A DNA stretch of 64,000 nt, from NCBI GenBank assembly GCA_003243425.1, contig QFQP01000001.1, positions 310,001-374,000 of the forward strand. Reading direction: 5' to 3'. Shown piece after piece: positions 63,557 through 64,000 of the stretch. A program made the translations under genes and the position numbers. This DNA is from Archangium gephyra. GTDB taxonomy: Bacteria > Myxococcota > Myxococcia > Myxococcales > Myxococcaceae. How positions within the stretch are numbered: the first letter of the stretch is position 1; each line of letters opens with the position of its first letter. Below the pieces are notes generated by a model. The model was not told where the DNA came from, searched no databases, and worked only from the letters and a program-made list of their open reading frames with translations.

Positions 63557-64000
63557 GACGGTCTCCACTTCGAATAGTGCACGACGACTTCACTCAGCGC
63601 GTTCGCCAACTTCGAAGTCGCCAGCGCGTAGTTCTGCACGAACTGCGAAGCCGTCGATGCGTGGTGGTCGACGAGGTCGGTAATCGACTTCAGCAACACC
63701 AATGGAACGCCGTGTCGCTCGCACACCCACGCGATGCCCGCTGCTTCCATTTCCTTCACCGACGCGCCGAGCGCTCTCAAGTGCTTCGCGTCTTCGTCGG
63801 TGCAGTCGAGTGAATCTCCGGTCGACACCACGCCGGTCTTCAGCCCCAACTTCGTCGCCAGCGCCACATCGCACTCCACCGGGAAGTGACCGCGACCCAT
63901 CGCTTCGAAACCGTCGAGCGGAATGCGCCGGTCATGAAACACGACCGCTTCTGCTCCCAGATACACGTCGGCGATTCCACCGCCGCGAGACTGGAACCCG
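63553..64000 (-). CDS. MTA/SAH nucleosidase (partial, C-terminal part)
   Basis: The frame is open to the right edge of the window, so the start is missing; 149 C-terminal residues are visible. They contain GVVSTGDSLDCTDEDAKHLRALGASVKEMEAAGIAWV, matching the EMExAaiA substrate-site motif, and LKSITDLVDHHA, whose Asp corresponds to the catalytic Asp of purine-nucleoside phosphorylase-like nucleosidases. It cleaves methylthioadenosine and S-adenosylhomocysteine to adenine plus sugar. Its coupling to apt by an ATGA overlap fits adenine salvage. Confidence 0.85.
   Translation of the reverse strand, partial: GFQSRGGGIADVYLGAEAVVFHDRRIPLDGFEAMGRGHFPVECDVALATKLGLKTGVVSTGDSLDCTDEDAKHLRALGASVKEMEAAGIAWVCERHGVPLVLLKSITDLVDHHASTASQFVQNYALATSKLANALSEVVVHYSKWRPS

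Overview
The window is high-GC, densely packed DNA that most likely comes from a myxobacterium (Myxococcota). The evidence is a DUF2378/TIGR02265-type protein (30357-30911), a family I know only from Myxococcales; two proteins ending in MYXO-CTERM-like sorting tails (43071-43550, 58236-60850); a one-TolQ plus two-TolR motor set like gliding AglRQS (22568-24501); many Cys-rich lipoproteins; and a multidomain two-component kinase pair. No tRNA, rRNA, CRISPR array or insertion sequence was recognised.

Layout. 1-8581: a chain of six genes joined by stop/start overlaps encodes a VWA protein (cut by the window edge) and five surface lipoproteins with PKD, IPT/TIG, PPC-like and Cys-rich modules. 8829-9540: a decayed stretch of broken reading frames. 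9674-13882 (minus): FHA/membrane protein, DUF2185-like protein and amidase. 13944-17632: small secreted Gly-rich protein, then a MacAB-type efflux set. 17734-22384: a histidine kinase without an ATPase domain, overlapping a complete kinase, and a GspE-N protein. 22568-25882: TolQ/TolR/TolR motor, DedA protein, LON-domain protein. 25883-32165 (minus): CAP-domain lipoprotein with a GGGSAT repeat, P460-like cytochrome, oxoamine-synthase/GNAT fusion, DUF2378 and a beta-propeller lipoprotein. 32417-36509: SRPBCC, NAD synthetase, phosphodiester glycosidase and a lone FecCD permease. 36531-43037: a giant Cys-repeat lipoprotein, two zinc-protease-like proteins tail to tail, dapE and dapD. 43071-51859: c-type cytochromes, a porin-like protein, YceI, PPK2, DUF1232, a beta-barrel protein and an amidohydrolase. 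51856-64000: ZU5-like lipoprotein, FG-GAP/UnbV-thioredoxin protein, amino-acid ABC transporter, a frameshifted MYXO-CTERM protein, sfsA, apt and a partial MTA/SAH nucleosidase.

The most notable observation is a pair of in-frame TGA codons (48495-48497 plus strand; 54433-54435 minus strand). Each interrupts an otherwise continuous reading frame. Each is followed, at the spacing of the Escherichia coli fdhF selenocysteine element, by a perfectly paired 7-bp hairpin whose loop carries GGUC. Both genes are therefore candidate selenoproteins; two recent nonsense mutations or sequence errors are the alternative. No selenocysteine machinery lies in the window, so this is a hypothesis to test.

A separate one-base frameshift near 59275 splits the MYXO-CTERM protein. 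Genes are packed with ATGA/GTGA overlaps throughout, so translational coupling appears to be the main way gene sets are tied together.
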